DNA from: Palsa-504 sp963742795
Lineage (GTDB): Bacteria > Actinomycetota > Actinomycetes > Streptosporangiales > Streptosporangiaceae
DNA length: 64,000 nt
Reading direction: 5' to 3'
NCBI GenBank assembly: GCA_963742795.1
Contig: CAVUNL010000031.1
Coordinates: 248,001 to 312,000 of the forward strand
Both the position numbers and the translations under genes were made by a program. Shown one piece after another: positions 8,268 to 16,358 of the stretch. Numbering within the stretch: position 1 is the first letter of the stretch; each line of letters starts with the position of its first letter. The notes under the pieces were generated by a model. It saw nothing but the letters and a program-made list of their open reading frames with translations. It had not been told where the DNA came from and did not search any database.

Positions 8268-9314
8268 GGACCGTCCTGTTGTCCGCAGCCGTCTCGTTGT
8301 TCTGCGCGCTGTTCGGCACCCCGCTGGCCATCAAGGTCTTTACCCAGCGCGGCTACGGCCAGGAGATCAGGTCGGACGGGCCGGCCGGGCACCTGTCCAA
8401 GCGCGGCACGCCGACCATGGGCGGCACGGTGATCATCACCGCGTCGCTGGCCGGCTACCTCGTCGGCCACCTGGTCACCGGCGACGCCATGTCCGCGTCC
8501 GGGCTGCTCGTGCTGTTCCTGATGACCGGGCTCGGCCTGGTCGGGTTCGCCGACGACTTCATCAAGCTCTACATGCAGCGCAGCCTGGGCCTGCGCAGCG
8601 GGGCCAAGCTGGCCGGCCAGGGCATCGTGGGCGCGATCTTCGCGGTGCTGGCGATCAGGTTCCCCGACGGATGGGATATCACCCCGGCCTCCACCCACCT
8701 GTCCTTCTACGCGGACTTCGGCCCGCCGATCGGCGTGGTGCTGTTCGTGGTCTGGGTCATCCTCATGGTGTCCGGGACCTCCAACGCCGTGAACCTCACC
8801 GACGGGCTGGACGGCCTGGCCACCGGCGCGGCCATTCTCGCGCTCGCCGCCTACATGATCATCGGCATCTGGCAGCTGCGCAACGACTGCACGGTCTACA
8901 TGGCCACCGCCTGCTACCAGGTCCGCGACCCGCAGGACCTCGCCATCGTGGCTGCCACCGTGATGGGCGCCTGCATCGGCTTCCTGTGGTGGAACGCGCC
9001 GCCCGCCAAGATCTTCATGGGCGACACCGGATCGCTGGCCCTGGGCGGCGTGCTGGCCGGGCTGGCCATCACCACCCATACCGAACTGCTGCTGTTCCTG
9101 CTGGGCGGCCTGTTCGTGATCATCACGCTCTCGGTGGTGATCCAGGTGGCTCGTTCAAGCTGACCAGGACAAACGCAGGATAGGTCTCCGCATGGCGCCA
9201 CTGCAGCATCACTTCGAGCTGGTCGGCTGGGCCGAGACCACCATCGTCGTCCGCTTCTGGATCATCGCCGGCATCTGCGTCGCCCTAGGCCTCGGCATCT
9301 TCTACGTCGGCTGA
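8264..9314 (+). pseudogene. mraY: MraY (phospho-MurNAc-pentapeptide transferase), frame broken near 3' end
   Basis: MraY transfers phospho-MurNAc-pentapeptide to undecaprenyl phosphate to make lipid I. Residues 1-295 read cleanly: GTPTMGGTVI, the DDFIKL aspartates, NAVNLTDGLDGL, and FMGDTGSLALGG. The frame then meets a TGA at 9161-9163. The missing C-terminus is still present out of frame: GSFKLT follows in a second frame, and RMAPLQHHFELVGWAETT to FYVG and a stop at 9312-9314 follow in a third. Two or three small indels between about 9145 and 9191 are needed to explain this. MraY is essential, so either the sequence is wrong here or an intact copy exists elsewhere. The GTG start overlaps the murF stop. 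Confidence 0.9.
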
Positions 9315-9363
9315 CCCCGCCGGGTTCCCGCGCCGCGCGCACCCCCTCGCCGCCCCGTGGCAC

Positions 9364-9418
9364 AGCACCGATGGAACATCGGTGTCGTTATGGCGACACC
9401 GATGAAACATCGCTGTCG
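9364..9418. repeat. Tandem pair of palindromes downstream of mraY
   Basis: Two near-identical 19-base palindromes, CACCGATGGAACATCGGTG and CACCGATGAAACATCGCTG, are separated by 12 bases. The inner half-sites also form a perfect 11-bp inverted repeat (CATCGGTGTCG / CGACACCGATG) around TTATGG. This could be a mobile-element remnant end, an operator pair, or a terminator hairpin. No transposase gene is adjacent. It lies exactly at the border between the dcw genes and the inserted block. Confidence 0.75.
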
Positions 9419-9429
9419 TTGGCAGGACC

Positions 9430-9750
9430 TCAACGCGTGGGCAAGGTGGGGTGCGGGTTGAGTGTGGGGATGTCCGTCATCTCGACCGTGATGGCCCAGC
9501 GCTCGTGGTCGCGCCACGCTCCGTCGATGAACAGCATGTCCGGCGAATAGCCCTCCTTGCGGAAGCCCTGCCGCCGGACCAAGGCCAGCGAGGCCTGGTT
9601 GGCCGGCTGGATGTTGGCCTCCAACCGGTGCAGGCGCAACTCGCCGAACGCCAAGCGAAGCACGAGGCCCAGTCCCTCTGACATGTAGCCCCGGCCTGCA
9701 GCGCCCGCGAACGCCCCGTAGCTGAGCGTGCCAGACGTCGTTACGCGGCG
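9430..9750 (-). pseudogene. GNAT N-acetyltransferase fragment (RimJ/RimL type), 5' truncated
   Basis: The frame encodes only the C-terminal half of a RimJ/RimL-like GNAT acetyltransferase: the acetyl-CoA-loop region AAGRGYMSEGLGLVLRLAF, then LHRLEANIQPANQASLALVR and RQGFRKEGYS, ending with WRDHERWAITVEM. The N-terminal half is missing; upstream of about 9750 the sequence becomes the 3' end of the carboxymuconolactone-decarboxylase-like gene in another frame. There is no plausible start codon before the GYMSEG methionine. I read it as a remnant cut by rearrangement. Confidence 0.8.
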
Positions 9751-10298
9751 GCGCTGTGCCAGGCGAACGCGCTGAGCTGGTCGTCCAGGGGCGCGTCGGT
9801 GAGTCGGTTGGCCAGCGTGGACATCGTGTAGGTGCCGATCCCGAGGACCACCTCGAGCGCCTGCTGCCGGGTGTACCCGCTGGCCAGGAAGGCAGCCAGC
9901 GCGTCGTCGCCGACGTCGCCCGCGGTATCGAGGACCCGCAGCGTGAACACCCGCATCGCGTCCAAGCGCTGATCCGCAAGCGGCGCGGCGCCCCGCAGCG
10001 CCGCGATCACGTCCGGCGAAGCGCCCAGCGCGGTCAGCCGGGCGGTGTGCATGGCCACGCAGACGTGACAGCTGTTCCTGGTCGCGATGGTCATTACCAC
10101 CACCTCGCGGGCCACCGGGTCCAGCGCGCCGTTCTCGAAGATCGCGTTGAGCTTGGCGAACCCCTCGAGCAGGTGGGGTGAGGCCGCCCACCGGGCGGTG
10201 GCGGCCGGAAGGTAGCCGAGGTGATTCTGGGTCGCGACCATGAACCGTCGCGAACCAGCCGGGGCCGACTCGATGGTGTACTCGGGGAACCATGACAT
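9741..10298 (-). CDS. Carboxymuconolactone decarboxylase / AhpD-like protein
   Basis: 185-residue AhpD-like alpha-helical protein. The redox pair is present in TIATRNSCHVCVAMHTARL (CxxC followed by H), the hallmark of peroxidase-like CMD-family proteins. Such proteins reduce peroxides or act in aromatic-acid metabolism; the substrate here cannot be told. The ATG start is supported by AGGAG nine bases upstream; the longer open frame upstream overlaps the divergent MarR gene. Its divergent MarR neighbour and the shared inverted repeats suggest MarR-controlled, possibly redox- or phenolic-responsive, expression. Confidence 0.88.
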   Translation of the reverse strand: MSWFPEYTIESAPAGSRRFMVATQNHLGYLPAATARWAASPHLLEGFAKLNAIFENGALDPVAREVVVMTIATRNSCHVCVAMHTARLTALGASPDVIAALRGAAPLADQRLDAMRVFTLRVLDTAGDVGDDALAAFLASGYTRQQALEVVLGIGTYTMSTLANRLTDAPLDDQLSAFAWHSAAA

Positions 10299-10324
10299 AA
10301 CGCTCACTCCTGACGAGTAAAATG

Positions 10325-10360
10325 GACAACTAGATTGTCTAAAACGGTAAACAAGGTTGT
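10325..10360. promoter_or_regulatory. Candidate MarR operators in the divergent promoter
   Basis: GACAACTAGATTGTC is an inverted repeat (GACAA-5-TTGTC) and ACAAGGTTGT just downstream is a second short palindrome with the same half-site. Both lie between the AhpD-like gene and the marR gene, the normal place for a MarR operator. Assignment is by position and symmetry only. Confidence 0.6.
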
Positions 10361-10365
10361 CGATC

Positions 10366-10893
10366 GTGTCAAACGAATACGAGCCAAACGAATACGAGCC
10401 AAACGAATACGAGCCAAGCCAAGCCCGCGAGCCGGCCGGGTACGGGTTCGAGCTGCCGCTGCTGCTGTTCGGCGGGTTCCGGTCCGTCATCGACGAACTG
10501 CACGCCGAGCTGGCCCGCCGCGGGCACCCCGACCTGCGTCCCGCGCACGGCTTTGCCTTGCAGGCCATCGGACCCGGCGGGGCCACCGCCACCGAGGCCG
10601 GGCGCCGGCTGGGGATCTCCAAGCAGGCCGCGGGCAAGACGATCGACCGGCTCGAAGAGCTCGGCTACGTGCAGAGGGCCGGTGACGACCAGGACCGGCG
10701 GCGCAAGCTGGTCCGCATCACCTCGCGCGGCCTGGAGGCGCTATCGGAGTCCGCGATGATCTTCGATGACATCCGGGCCCGGTGGGCCGGCGCGCTGGGC
10801 CCGGGCCGGCTGTCCGCACTGGAAGCCGACCTGCGCACCATGGTCCCCGGCGAGACGTTCCGGCTAGACGTCCCGGGCTGGTTCGGAGCCTAG
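10366..10893 (+). CDS. MarR-family transcriptional regulator
   Basis: About 175-residue winged-helix regulator. The recognition-helix region is ATEAGRRLGISKQAAGKTID, followed by the wing with DRRRKLVRIT and a long C-terminal dimer helix. GTG at 10366 is preceded by AAGG at a good distance; a TTG nine bases earlier is the alternative. The N-terminus begins with three perfect 15-bp tandem repeats giving NEYEP repeats, which is not part of the MarR fold. It likely controls the divergent AhpD-like gene. The stop overlaps that of the convergent next gene. Confidence 0.9.
   Translation: MSNEYEPNEYEPNEYEPSQAREPAGYGFELPLLLFGGFRSVIDELHAELARRGHPDLRPAHGFALQAIGPGGATATEAGRRLGISKQAAGKTIDRLEELGYVQRAGDDQDRRRKLVRITSRGLEALSESAMIFDDIRARWAGALGPGRLSALEADLRTMVPGETFRLDVPGWFGA
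10371..10415 (+). repeat. Three perfect 15-bp repeats in marR 5' end
   Basis: The unit AAACGAATACGAGCC occurs three times without mismatch, then decays to AAGCC pairs. It encodes tandem NEYEP. The AT-richer composition contrasts with the surrounding gene. Confidence 0.95.
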
Positions 10894-11513
10894 CCGCTCA
10901 CGGTGACGGCGCTGGGGTGGATGACCGGCCGGTAGCCCGCCGCCAGCACGGCCACGGTGGCCCGGGGGGTGATGACGGTCACCGTGTCCTCGGCCGGAGA
11001 CTGGCCAGAAGACCGGTAGCCGCCCGGCGTCCAGGCCAGCAACCCGCCGCCCCACACCAGGAACGGCGTGCCCCCGGCCGAGACCATTACCCCGTCGGGC
11101 AGCGATGACAGCCGAGCGGAATAAGACCGCCGTACCCCGGGCCGATCGAGCCGGTGCGCGTGCAGCCGGGCATCGATCTCCGCGACGCCGGGCACCCCGC
11201 CCCCGAAAGCACCAGCCCAGGCCCGCTTGAACGCCTGGTAGTCCCGGTAGCGGCACTCGCCGCACGGCCGGTGCCCGGCCGCCAGCCCGGTCGCCTCGTC
11301 GAGGAAGAACAGCTCGGTCAGCCGGCCCGGCGCCCACAGCTGCCGGCGTCGGCCCTTGAACTCCAGCACGCAGATCGCCCAGGCCTGGCCACGCGAGTAA
11401 CGGACCAGCCGTCCTTCGGGATCGTGCAGCGCCCCGCGGTTCCCCCAGAACAGGCCCCGGTCGGGGACCGCGATCAGCATGCCGTCCGGGGTCACCCGGT
11501 TCTGCCGCGGCAT
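10890..11513 (-). CDS. Conserved actinobacterial hypothetical protein
   Basis: 207 residues starting MPRQNRVTPDGMLIAVPDRG. I recognise the type from actinobacterial genomes (MPRQNRVTP..., FKGRRRQLW, LTELFFLDEATGLAAGHRPCGECRY) but know no function. The GHRPCGECRY segment has a CxxC that resembles a metal or Ada-like site; a C-terminal part (YSARLSSLPDGVMV) looks like a small beta domain. ATG at 11513 is preceded by AGGCAGG; a TTG start ten codons earlier is possible. Convergent with marR, divergent from the hydrolase gene. Confidence 0.75.
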   Translation of the reverse strand: MPRQNRVTPDGMLIAVPDRGLFWGNRGALHDPEGRLVRYSRGQAWAICVLEFKGRRRQLWAPGRLTELFFLDEATGLAAGHRPCGECRYRDYQAFKRAWAGAFGGGVPGVAEIDARLHAHRLDRPGVRRSYSARLSSLPDGVMVSAGGTPFLVWGGGLLAWTPGGYRSSGQSPAEDTVTVITPRATVAVLAAGYRPVIHPSAVTVSG

Positions 11514-11573
11514 CGTCCGACCTGCCTGTCTCAATTCGGTCAAATTGTGGTGTCTTCTCCCGGTTAACCCAAG

Positions 11574-11583
11574 TTACCGGTAA
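11574..11583. promoter_or_regulatory. Candidate palindromic operator TTACCGGTAA
   Basis: A perfect 10-bp palindrome TTACCGGTAA, flanked by further TTAAC/GTTAC sequence, lies in the shared upstream region of the hypothetical gene and the hydrolase gene. This resembles TetR-type operator symmetry in actinobacteria, but no TetR gene is nearby. Confidence 0.4.
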
Positions 11584-11626
11584 GTTACATCCCGTCCTGG
11601 GGATCAGTGAGCGGGAGCGTGGATTG

Positions 11627-13060
11627 ATGGTGCGGACAAGGAAACTAGCCGGGGCGGCACTCGCCGCCGCACTGGTAGTCGGCGGGCTCACCGCAGGATC
11701 GGCGGTCGCGTCCCCCACCGGATCCACCTGCGGCGGCACCGGCTCGGCGACCCCCGTGACCGGAACGCTGAACGACGGCGCGACCTACGAGATCCAGTGC
11801 CCGCCCGGCACCTGGAACGGGACGCTGTTCCTGTACAGCCACGGCTACGTCGTTCCCGGGAGCGCCAACCCGGCCATGGACGTCGGCGACCCGGCCACCG
11901 GGCAGTGGCTGCTCAGCCACGGTTACGCCCTCGCCGGGTCGTCCTACGCCACCACCGGCTGGGCCATCCAGCAGGCGCTGCCGGACCAGGTCAACACCCT
12001 GAACGTCTTCGACCAGACCTACGGCAAGCCGCGCACCACGATCGCGTGGGGGCACTCCCTGGGCGGCATCATCACCGCCGGGCTGATCCAGGACTACCCG
12101 AACCTGTTCAACGCCGCGCTGCCTATGTGCGGCGTGCTGTCCGGCGGCGTGGCGACGTGGAACACCGCGCTCGACGCGACATTCGCGTTCCAGCAGCTGA
12201 TCGACCCGAAGGTCCAGGTCGTCAACATCGGCATCACCAACGCCACGGCCAACCTGGACGAGGGCGAGACCGCGGTGGCCGCGGCGCAGGCGACTCCGCA
12301 GGGCCGGGCCCGCCTGGCCCTGGTCGCCGCGCTCGGCGACACCCCGGGCTGGTTCACCCCGCTGTCGCCCGAACCCGCGGCGACCGACTATGTCACCCAG
12401 GAGCAGAACCAGTTCATGTGGGACACCCAGGTCACCTTCCCGTTCGTCCTGGCCTTCCGCGCCGAGCTCGAGGCCCGGGCGGGAGGCAACGTGTCCTGGA
12501 ACACCGGCGTGAACTACTTCACCGACCTGGCCAAGTCGGCTGACCTGCAAGAGGTGAAAGCGCTGTACAAGGCCGCCGGGCTCAGCCTGACCAAGGACCT
12601 GGTGACGCTGAACAGCGCCCCCCGGATCAGCGCGAAGCTCTCGGCCGTCGCCTACCTGGCCAAGAACATCGCCTTCAACGGCGACATCTCGATCCCCGTC
12701 CTGTCCATGCACACCACCGGAGACGGCCTGGTCGTGCCGGAGAACGAGCAGGCCTACAAGAGCGTCGTCGACCGTGACGGCAACGGAAACCTGCTGCGGC
12801 AGATCTTCGTGAACCGCGCCGGGCACTGCGCGTTCACCCCGGCCGAGACCATCACCGCGGCCCAGACGCTGCTGAACCGCCTGTCCACCGGGCACTGGAA
12901 CGTCCCGAGCCCGGCCGGCCTGAACGCCGAGGCGGCGGCTCTCGGCCCCGCGTACAACGTCTTCACCGGAGCCACCAACGTCGCGCCCGCCTTCATCAGC
13001 TACACCCCGGCGCGGTACCTGCGGCCGTTCGACCTGCCCCCGGCGCTGCCGTTCTTCTAA
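11627..13060 (+). CDS. Secreted alpha/beta hydrolase
   Basis: 477-residue exported hydrolase. A Sec signal peptide occupies about residues 1-28 (KLAGAALAAALVVGGLTAGSAVA then S). The nucleophile elbow is GHSLGG, the acidic residue is likely in SMHTTGDGLVVPEN, and the histidine in NRAGHCAF. Several cysteines (STCGG, EIQCPPG, PMCGV, GHCAF) suggest disulfides in the exported protein. It resembles esterase- or tannase-like enzymes; the substrate is unknown. ATG at 11627 follows GGGAG; a TTG precedes it. A strong hairpin follows the stop. Confidence 0.82.
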   Translation: MVRTRKLAGAALAAALVVGGLTAGSAVASPTGSTCGGTGSATPVTGTLNDGATYEIQCPPGTWNGTLFLYSHGYVVPGSANPAMDVGDPATGQWLLSHGYALAGSSYATTGWAIQQALPDQVNTLNVFDQTYGKPRTTIAWGHSLGGIITAGLIQDYPNLFNAALPMCGVLSGGVATWNTALDATFAFQQLIDPKVQVVNIGITNATANLDEGETAVAAAQATPQGRARLALVAALGDTPGWFTPLSPEPAATDYVTQEQNQFMWDTQVTFPFVLAFRAELEARAGGNVSWNTGVNYFTDLAKSADLQEVKALYKAAGLSLTKDLVTLNSAPRISAKLSAVAYLAKNIAFNGDISIPVLSMHTTGDGLVVPENEQAYKSVVDRDGNGNLLRQIFVNRAGHCAFTPAETITAAQTLLNRLSTGHWNVPSPAGLNAEAAALGPAYNVFTGATNVAPAFISYTPARYLRPFDLPPALPFF

Positions 13061-13076
13061 CGGCACGCTGGGAGCA

Positions 13077-13119
13077 CGGTCCGTTCGGTAAGAAAATCTT
13101 TTATCGACCGAACGGACCG
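13077..13119. terminator. Bidirectional terminator hairpin between convergent genes
   Basis: A perfect 13-bp stem (13077-13089 with 13107-13119) encloses a 17-base A/T-rich loop that can itself pair (AAGA/TCTT). The right arm is inside the last codons of the UbiB-like gene and the left arm directly follows the hydrolase stop. The A/T-rich loop around the UbiB stop is the only low-GC patch nearby. No long T tract follows on either side. Confidence 0.75.
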
Positions 13120-14573
13120 GCGTTCGTGCCCGCCGTCCTCCGTGACCGCCACGCGGCCTCGGCGGCCCCCATCGGCGTGCACGGCGGGCCCTGGAAGAAC
13201 GGCCAGATCTCCTCGGCGATGCCGCGCCAGTCGGCGGTCGCGTGCAGGTCCCCGAGCAGGGCGAACAGGCCGAGGTTGATCCGCTGCAGGATCACGTAGG
13301 AGCGGGGAATCCGGGCGTACGCGGCCAGCGGGCTGCGGAAGTCGAAGAACTTCCGGGTCACCGCGGAGGCGTACTCGCCCGTCATGGTCCGCGGGCCCCG
13401 CTCCCGGACGGTGTCGTAGAACACCGCCATGTGCTCCACGACCAGCGGCGTGGACACCGGCGCGTCCGGGATCAGGAAGCCGGCCTGCACCATGGCCCGG
13501 CGGAATCCCTCGGGGTCGGAGTCCACGCACAGGTGCTTGACCATCGCGGCCAGCGGCTGCATCTCCTCGGCCGTGAACTGCTTGACCAGGCCGAAGTCGA
13601 GAAAGGTGACCCGCCCGCCGCCGTGGAACAGGTAGTTGCCGGGGTGCGGGTCGCCGTTGAAGGCGTGCGCCTCGTACAGGCTGCGGAACACGAAGCGGTA
13701 GATCGTCTCCGCGGCCAGGTCCCGTTCGGCCTGCGACCAGCCGGCTAGCTCGGCGAACCTGGCCCCGTCGGCGAGCTCGCTGGTCACCACCCGGCGGGTG
13801 GACAGCTCATCCAGGACCTGCGGGACGGCGATGGTGGGGTGGCCCTCGTAGTAGCGGGCGAACAGCTGCTGGTTGCGGGCCTCGCGGCGGTAGTCGAGTT
13901 CCTCGGTGATCCGTTCCCTCAGCTCCGCGAGCAGCGCGTCGACGTCCTGGCTCGGCGCGGTGATCTTCAGCATCCGGCGCAGCAGCGCGACGTTCCCCAG
14001 GTCGGCCGCGATGGTCTCGGCGATACCCGGGTACTGGACCTTGACCGCGACGGCGCGGCCGTCGTGGGTGATCGCCCGGTGCACCTGCCCGATCGAGGCG
14101 GCGGCGATCGGTTCGGGGTCCCAGGCGGCAAACGCCCGCTCCGGCGGCAAACCCAGCTCCTCGGTGACCACCTGCGCGGCCAGGTCGGCGCTCATCGGCG
14201 GCACGCTGTCCTGCAGCCGGCTCAGCGTCCGCCGGGCGGCCGGCGACAGGCCGTCGTCGACGTAGCTGGCCATCTGGCCCAGCTTCATCAGCACGCCCTT
14301 CATCGTGCCCAGGGTCGCGGCGACGTCCTCGGCGGTCTGCAGGGCCAGGTCGTTCCGCAACTGCTGCCGGTGCTCGCCCGCGCTGGCGAACAGCCGCGGC
14401 GCGTTGCTCGCGTACCGCGCGCCGCCCCGCGCGGCCAGCCGCAGCGCCGTCAACCCGCGCTCGACCCGCAAGCTGCCGCCCCGGCCCCGTCGCCGTCCCA
14501 GTACCGCCAGCGCCGCGATCGACGCACCGCCCGCCACGGCGATCGCGGCCAGTTTCCCGGCCCGGACCTTCAA
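13101..14573 (-). CDS. UbiB/AarF (ABC1) atypical protein kinase
   Basis: About 490 residues. A short N-terminal hydrophobic segment (KLAAIAVAGGASIAALAVLG) precedes the ABC1 domain: the KxGQ motif (VLMKLGQMASYVDDGLS), PIAAASIGQVHRA (the Ala-rich nucleotide loop), AVKVQYPGI with the ATP lysine, NGDPHPGNYLF and FLDFGLVKQF as the catalytic and metal-binding motifs. The family is an ATPase linked to quinone or lipid biology. The best in-frame start is a TTG that overlaps the upstream stop, implying coupling in an mca / MpaB-like / ubiB operon. The start is less sure than the family. Confidence 0.88.
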   Translation of the reverse strand: MKVRAGKLAAIAVAGGASIAALAVLGRRRGRGGSLRVERGLTALRLAARGGARYASNAPRLFASAGEHRQQLRNDLALQTAEDVAATLGTMKGVLMKLGQMASYVDDGLSPAARRTLSRLQDSVPPMSADLAAQVVTEELGLPPERAFAAWDPEPIAAASIGQVHRAITHDGRAVAVKVQYPGIAETIAADLGNVALLRRMLKITAPSQDVDALLAELRERITEELDYRREARNQQLFARYYEGHPTIAVPQVLDELSTRRVVTSELADGARFAELAGWSQAERDLAAETIYRFVFRSLYEAHAFNGDPHPGNYLFHGGGRVTFLDFGLVKQFTAEEMQPLAAMVKHLCVDSDPEGFRRAMVQAGFLIPDAPVSTPLVVEHMAVFYDTVRERGPRTMTGEYASAVTRKFFDFRSPLAAYARIPRSYVILQRINLGLFALLGDLHATADWRGIAEEIWPFFQGPPCTPMGAAEAAWRSRRTAGTNAGPFGR

Positions 14574-15460
14574 CCTCGCGCCACCCTCATCCTCAAGGCC
14601 AGCTGCTGGCGCGCCTCCAGGACGCCCGGTTCGGCCATGAACACCGCGTCGAACACGCCGAGCGTCTGGCGGATCTCGGTCCGCCGGGCGGCGTCCAGCG
14701 GCGGCGGGGCCGGGTAGCCGTACAGGTCCCGGGCCCAGCCAGGCAGCGTGGCGAGCGCCGCGTCCCGGAGGTCCTGCCAGAGCTCCGCGATCTCCTCGCC
14801 CATGCCTTCCGGATCCAGCATGTAGCCCATGGACTCCGCGGCCGCCGGAGCGCACCGCAGCTCGGGCCGCACGCCGGCCATGTACTCCTGCAGGGCGGTC
14901 ACGCGGCCCGGGATCATCTCACGCGGGACCCCGAGCAGCTCGGCCGAGACGGCCATCTCGGCGAGGTAAGCGTCGGCGTCCGCGGCCGCGGGCGGCGTGC
15001 CGAACAGCCGGGCCGCTTCGAGCACGGAGTCCACCAGGGCTGCGTGCACCCACAGCAGCAGCGCGGGATCTCCGGCGGCGTAGGGACGGCCGGTCACGGT
15101 GTCCGTTCCCCGGACGTGCTCGTGGATGGCCCGGACCCGCCGGGCGGCCCGGCTCGCGCTGGCCCGGTCCCCGTAGGTGACGGTCGCGACGTAGGCCGAC
15201 GTGGCGGCCAGCCTGCCGACCGGGTCGCGCCGCCAGTCGCTGTGCTGGTCGACGCCGGCCATGGCCAGCGGGTGCAGCGCCTGGATCAGCACCGACCGCA
15301 GCCCCGCGACCGGGGCGGACAGGTCGGCGGCCAGCCGCCAGGTCACGCTGGCCTGCCCGAAGAACCCGTCGTCTTCGGGCCGGTCCGGCACCCCGGACAC
15401 CAGCGCGGCGGCGTACCGCTCGACCAGGCCAACCGCAGCCGCGTATGGCTCAGACGTCAT
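14570..15460 (-). CDS. Oxygenase MpaB family (DUF2236) protein
   Basis: 296-residue DUF2236/MpaB-type protein, a family containing heme-b proteins such as the latex-clearing oxygenases and MpaB. Family blocks seen are QALHPLAMAGVDQHSDWRRD, RRVRAIHEHVRGTD, DPALLLWVHAALVDS and the conserved helix with YMAGVRPEL. The H-containing stretches are candidate heme ligands. ATG start; its first bases overlap the mca stop by four, and its stop overlaps the ubiB-like start. The reaction is unknown. Confidence 0.88.
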   Translation of the reverse strand: MTSEPYAAAVGLVERYAAALVSGVPDRPEDDGFFGQASVTWRLAADLSAPVAGLRSVLIQALHPLAMAGVDQHSDWRRDPVGRLAATSAYVATVTYGDRASASRAARRVRAIHEHVRGTDTVTGRPYAAGDPALLLWVHAALVDSVLEAARLFGTPPAAADADAYLAEMAVSAELLGVPREMIPGRVTALQEYMAGVRPELRCAPAAAESMGYMLDPEGMGEEIAELWQDLRDAALATLPGWARDLYGYPAPPPLDAARRTEIRQTLGVFDAVFMAEPGVLEARQQLALRMRVARG

Positions 15461-16311
15461 CGCAGCGATCCATTGGCGGAAGCCCGCAGGCCGGCGAACA
15501 GGTCGTCCTCCGGCAGCGGCGCGCCGGTCGTGTCGCTGGCCCGGATGAAGCTCTCCCGGCCGAAGGTGGCCTCGGCGATCTCCTGCGGGAGCTTGCTGAA
15601 CCACGAGTCGTTGATCTGGCTGCCGTGCGCGAACAGCGCCTCGCGCTTGAGCGCCAGCACCGCCCGGATGTCGACGGTCGTCGTGATGCGCTGCTCGGCC
15701 TCCTGGCCCCGCCGGATGAGCTCCGGATCGCGGTCCTCGAAGGTCGGGACCTCCAGGCCCTGCTCCCGCAGCGCCTCCCAGATCTTCACCCAGTCGCTGC
15801 CGCGTATGGTGCTGAGATACAGCTTGGCCGGGATGCCGGTGTCCGCGAACGCCGCCTGTGCGCTGCGGCTCGCGTGCAGATGATCGGGATGCTGGTACGG
15901 TCCCTGGTCGTCGTAGGTGATCAGCACCTGCGGCCGGTACCGCTCGATCAGCCCAGAGATCCTCGCCGCCACTTCTGCCTGCGGGATGTTCCAGAACGCG
16001 TCGGGCCGGTCCTTGTAGTCCCATTCCGGCATGCCCGAGTCGTGGTAGCCGAGCAGTTCCAGGTCCGTGACCCCGAGGATGGCGCAGGATTCGCGCAGCT
16101 CGGCTAGCCGCAGGCGGGCCACGGCCTGTTCGTCGTGCCCGTCCTGCCCCGGCTTGACGCCGCCCTGCGCGTCGCCGAATTCCCCGTTCGTGCACGTCAC
16201 GACCACCGTCCGGATGCCTTGGGCGGCGTAGGTGGCCAGCACCCCGCCGGTGCTGGATGCCTCGTCGTCGGGATGGGCGTGCACCGCCATCATTGTCAGC
16301 GTTTCTGCCAT
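15457..16311 (-). CDS. mca: Mycothiol conjugate amidase Mca (PIG-L/LmbE family)
   Basis: 284-residue PIG-L/LmbE-fold zinc amidase. The zinc site AHPDDEAS lies near the N-terminus, followed by VTCTNGEFGD, LLGYHDSGM, and the third ligand region YDDQGPYQHPDH. Length and the WFSKLP stretch favour Mca, which splits mycothiol S-conjugates during detoxification, over MshB, which makes GlcN-Ins. This supports a mycothiol-using actinomycete. It is first in a three-gene leftward operon. Mca and MshB are close, so the exact name is slightly less certain than the family. Confidence 0.85.
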   Translation of the reverse strand: MAETLTMMAVHAHPDDEASSTGGVLATYAAQGIRTVVVTCTNGEFGDAQGGVKPGQDGHDEQAVARLRLAELRESCAILGVTDLELLGYHDSGMPEWDYKDRPDAFWNIPQAEVAARISGLIERYRPQVLITYDDQGPYQHPDHLHASRSAQAAFADTGIPAKLYLSTIRGSDWVKIWEALREQGLEVPTFEDRDPELIRRGQEAEQRITTTVDIRAVLALKREALFAHGSQINDSWFSKLPQEIAEATFGRESFIRASDTTGAPLPEDDLFAGLRASANGSLR

Positions 16312-16358
16312 GCTTCCAGCGTGCCTGACCGGCGGGCCCAGTGCCCAATCGGGGCGAC

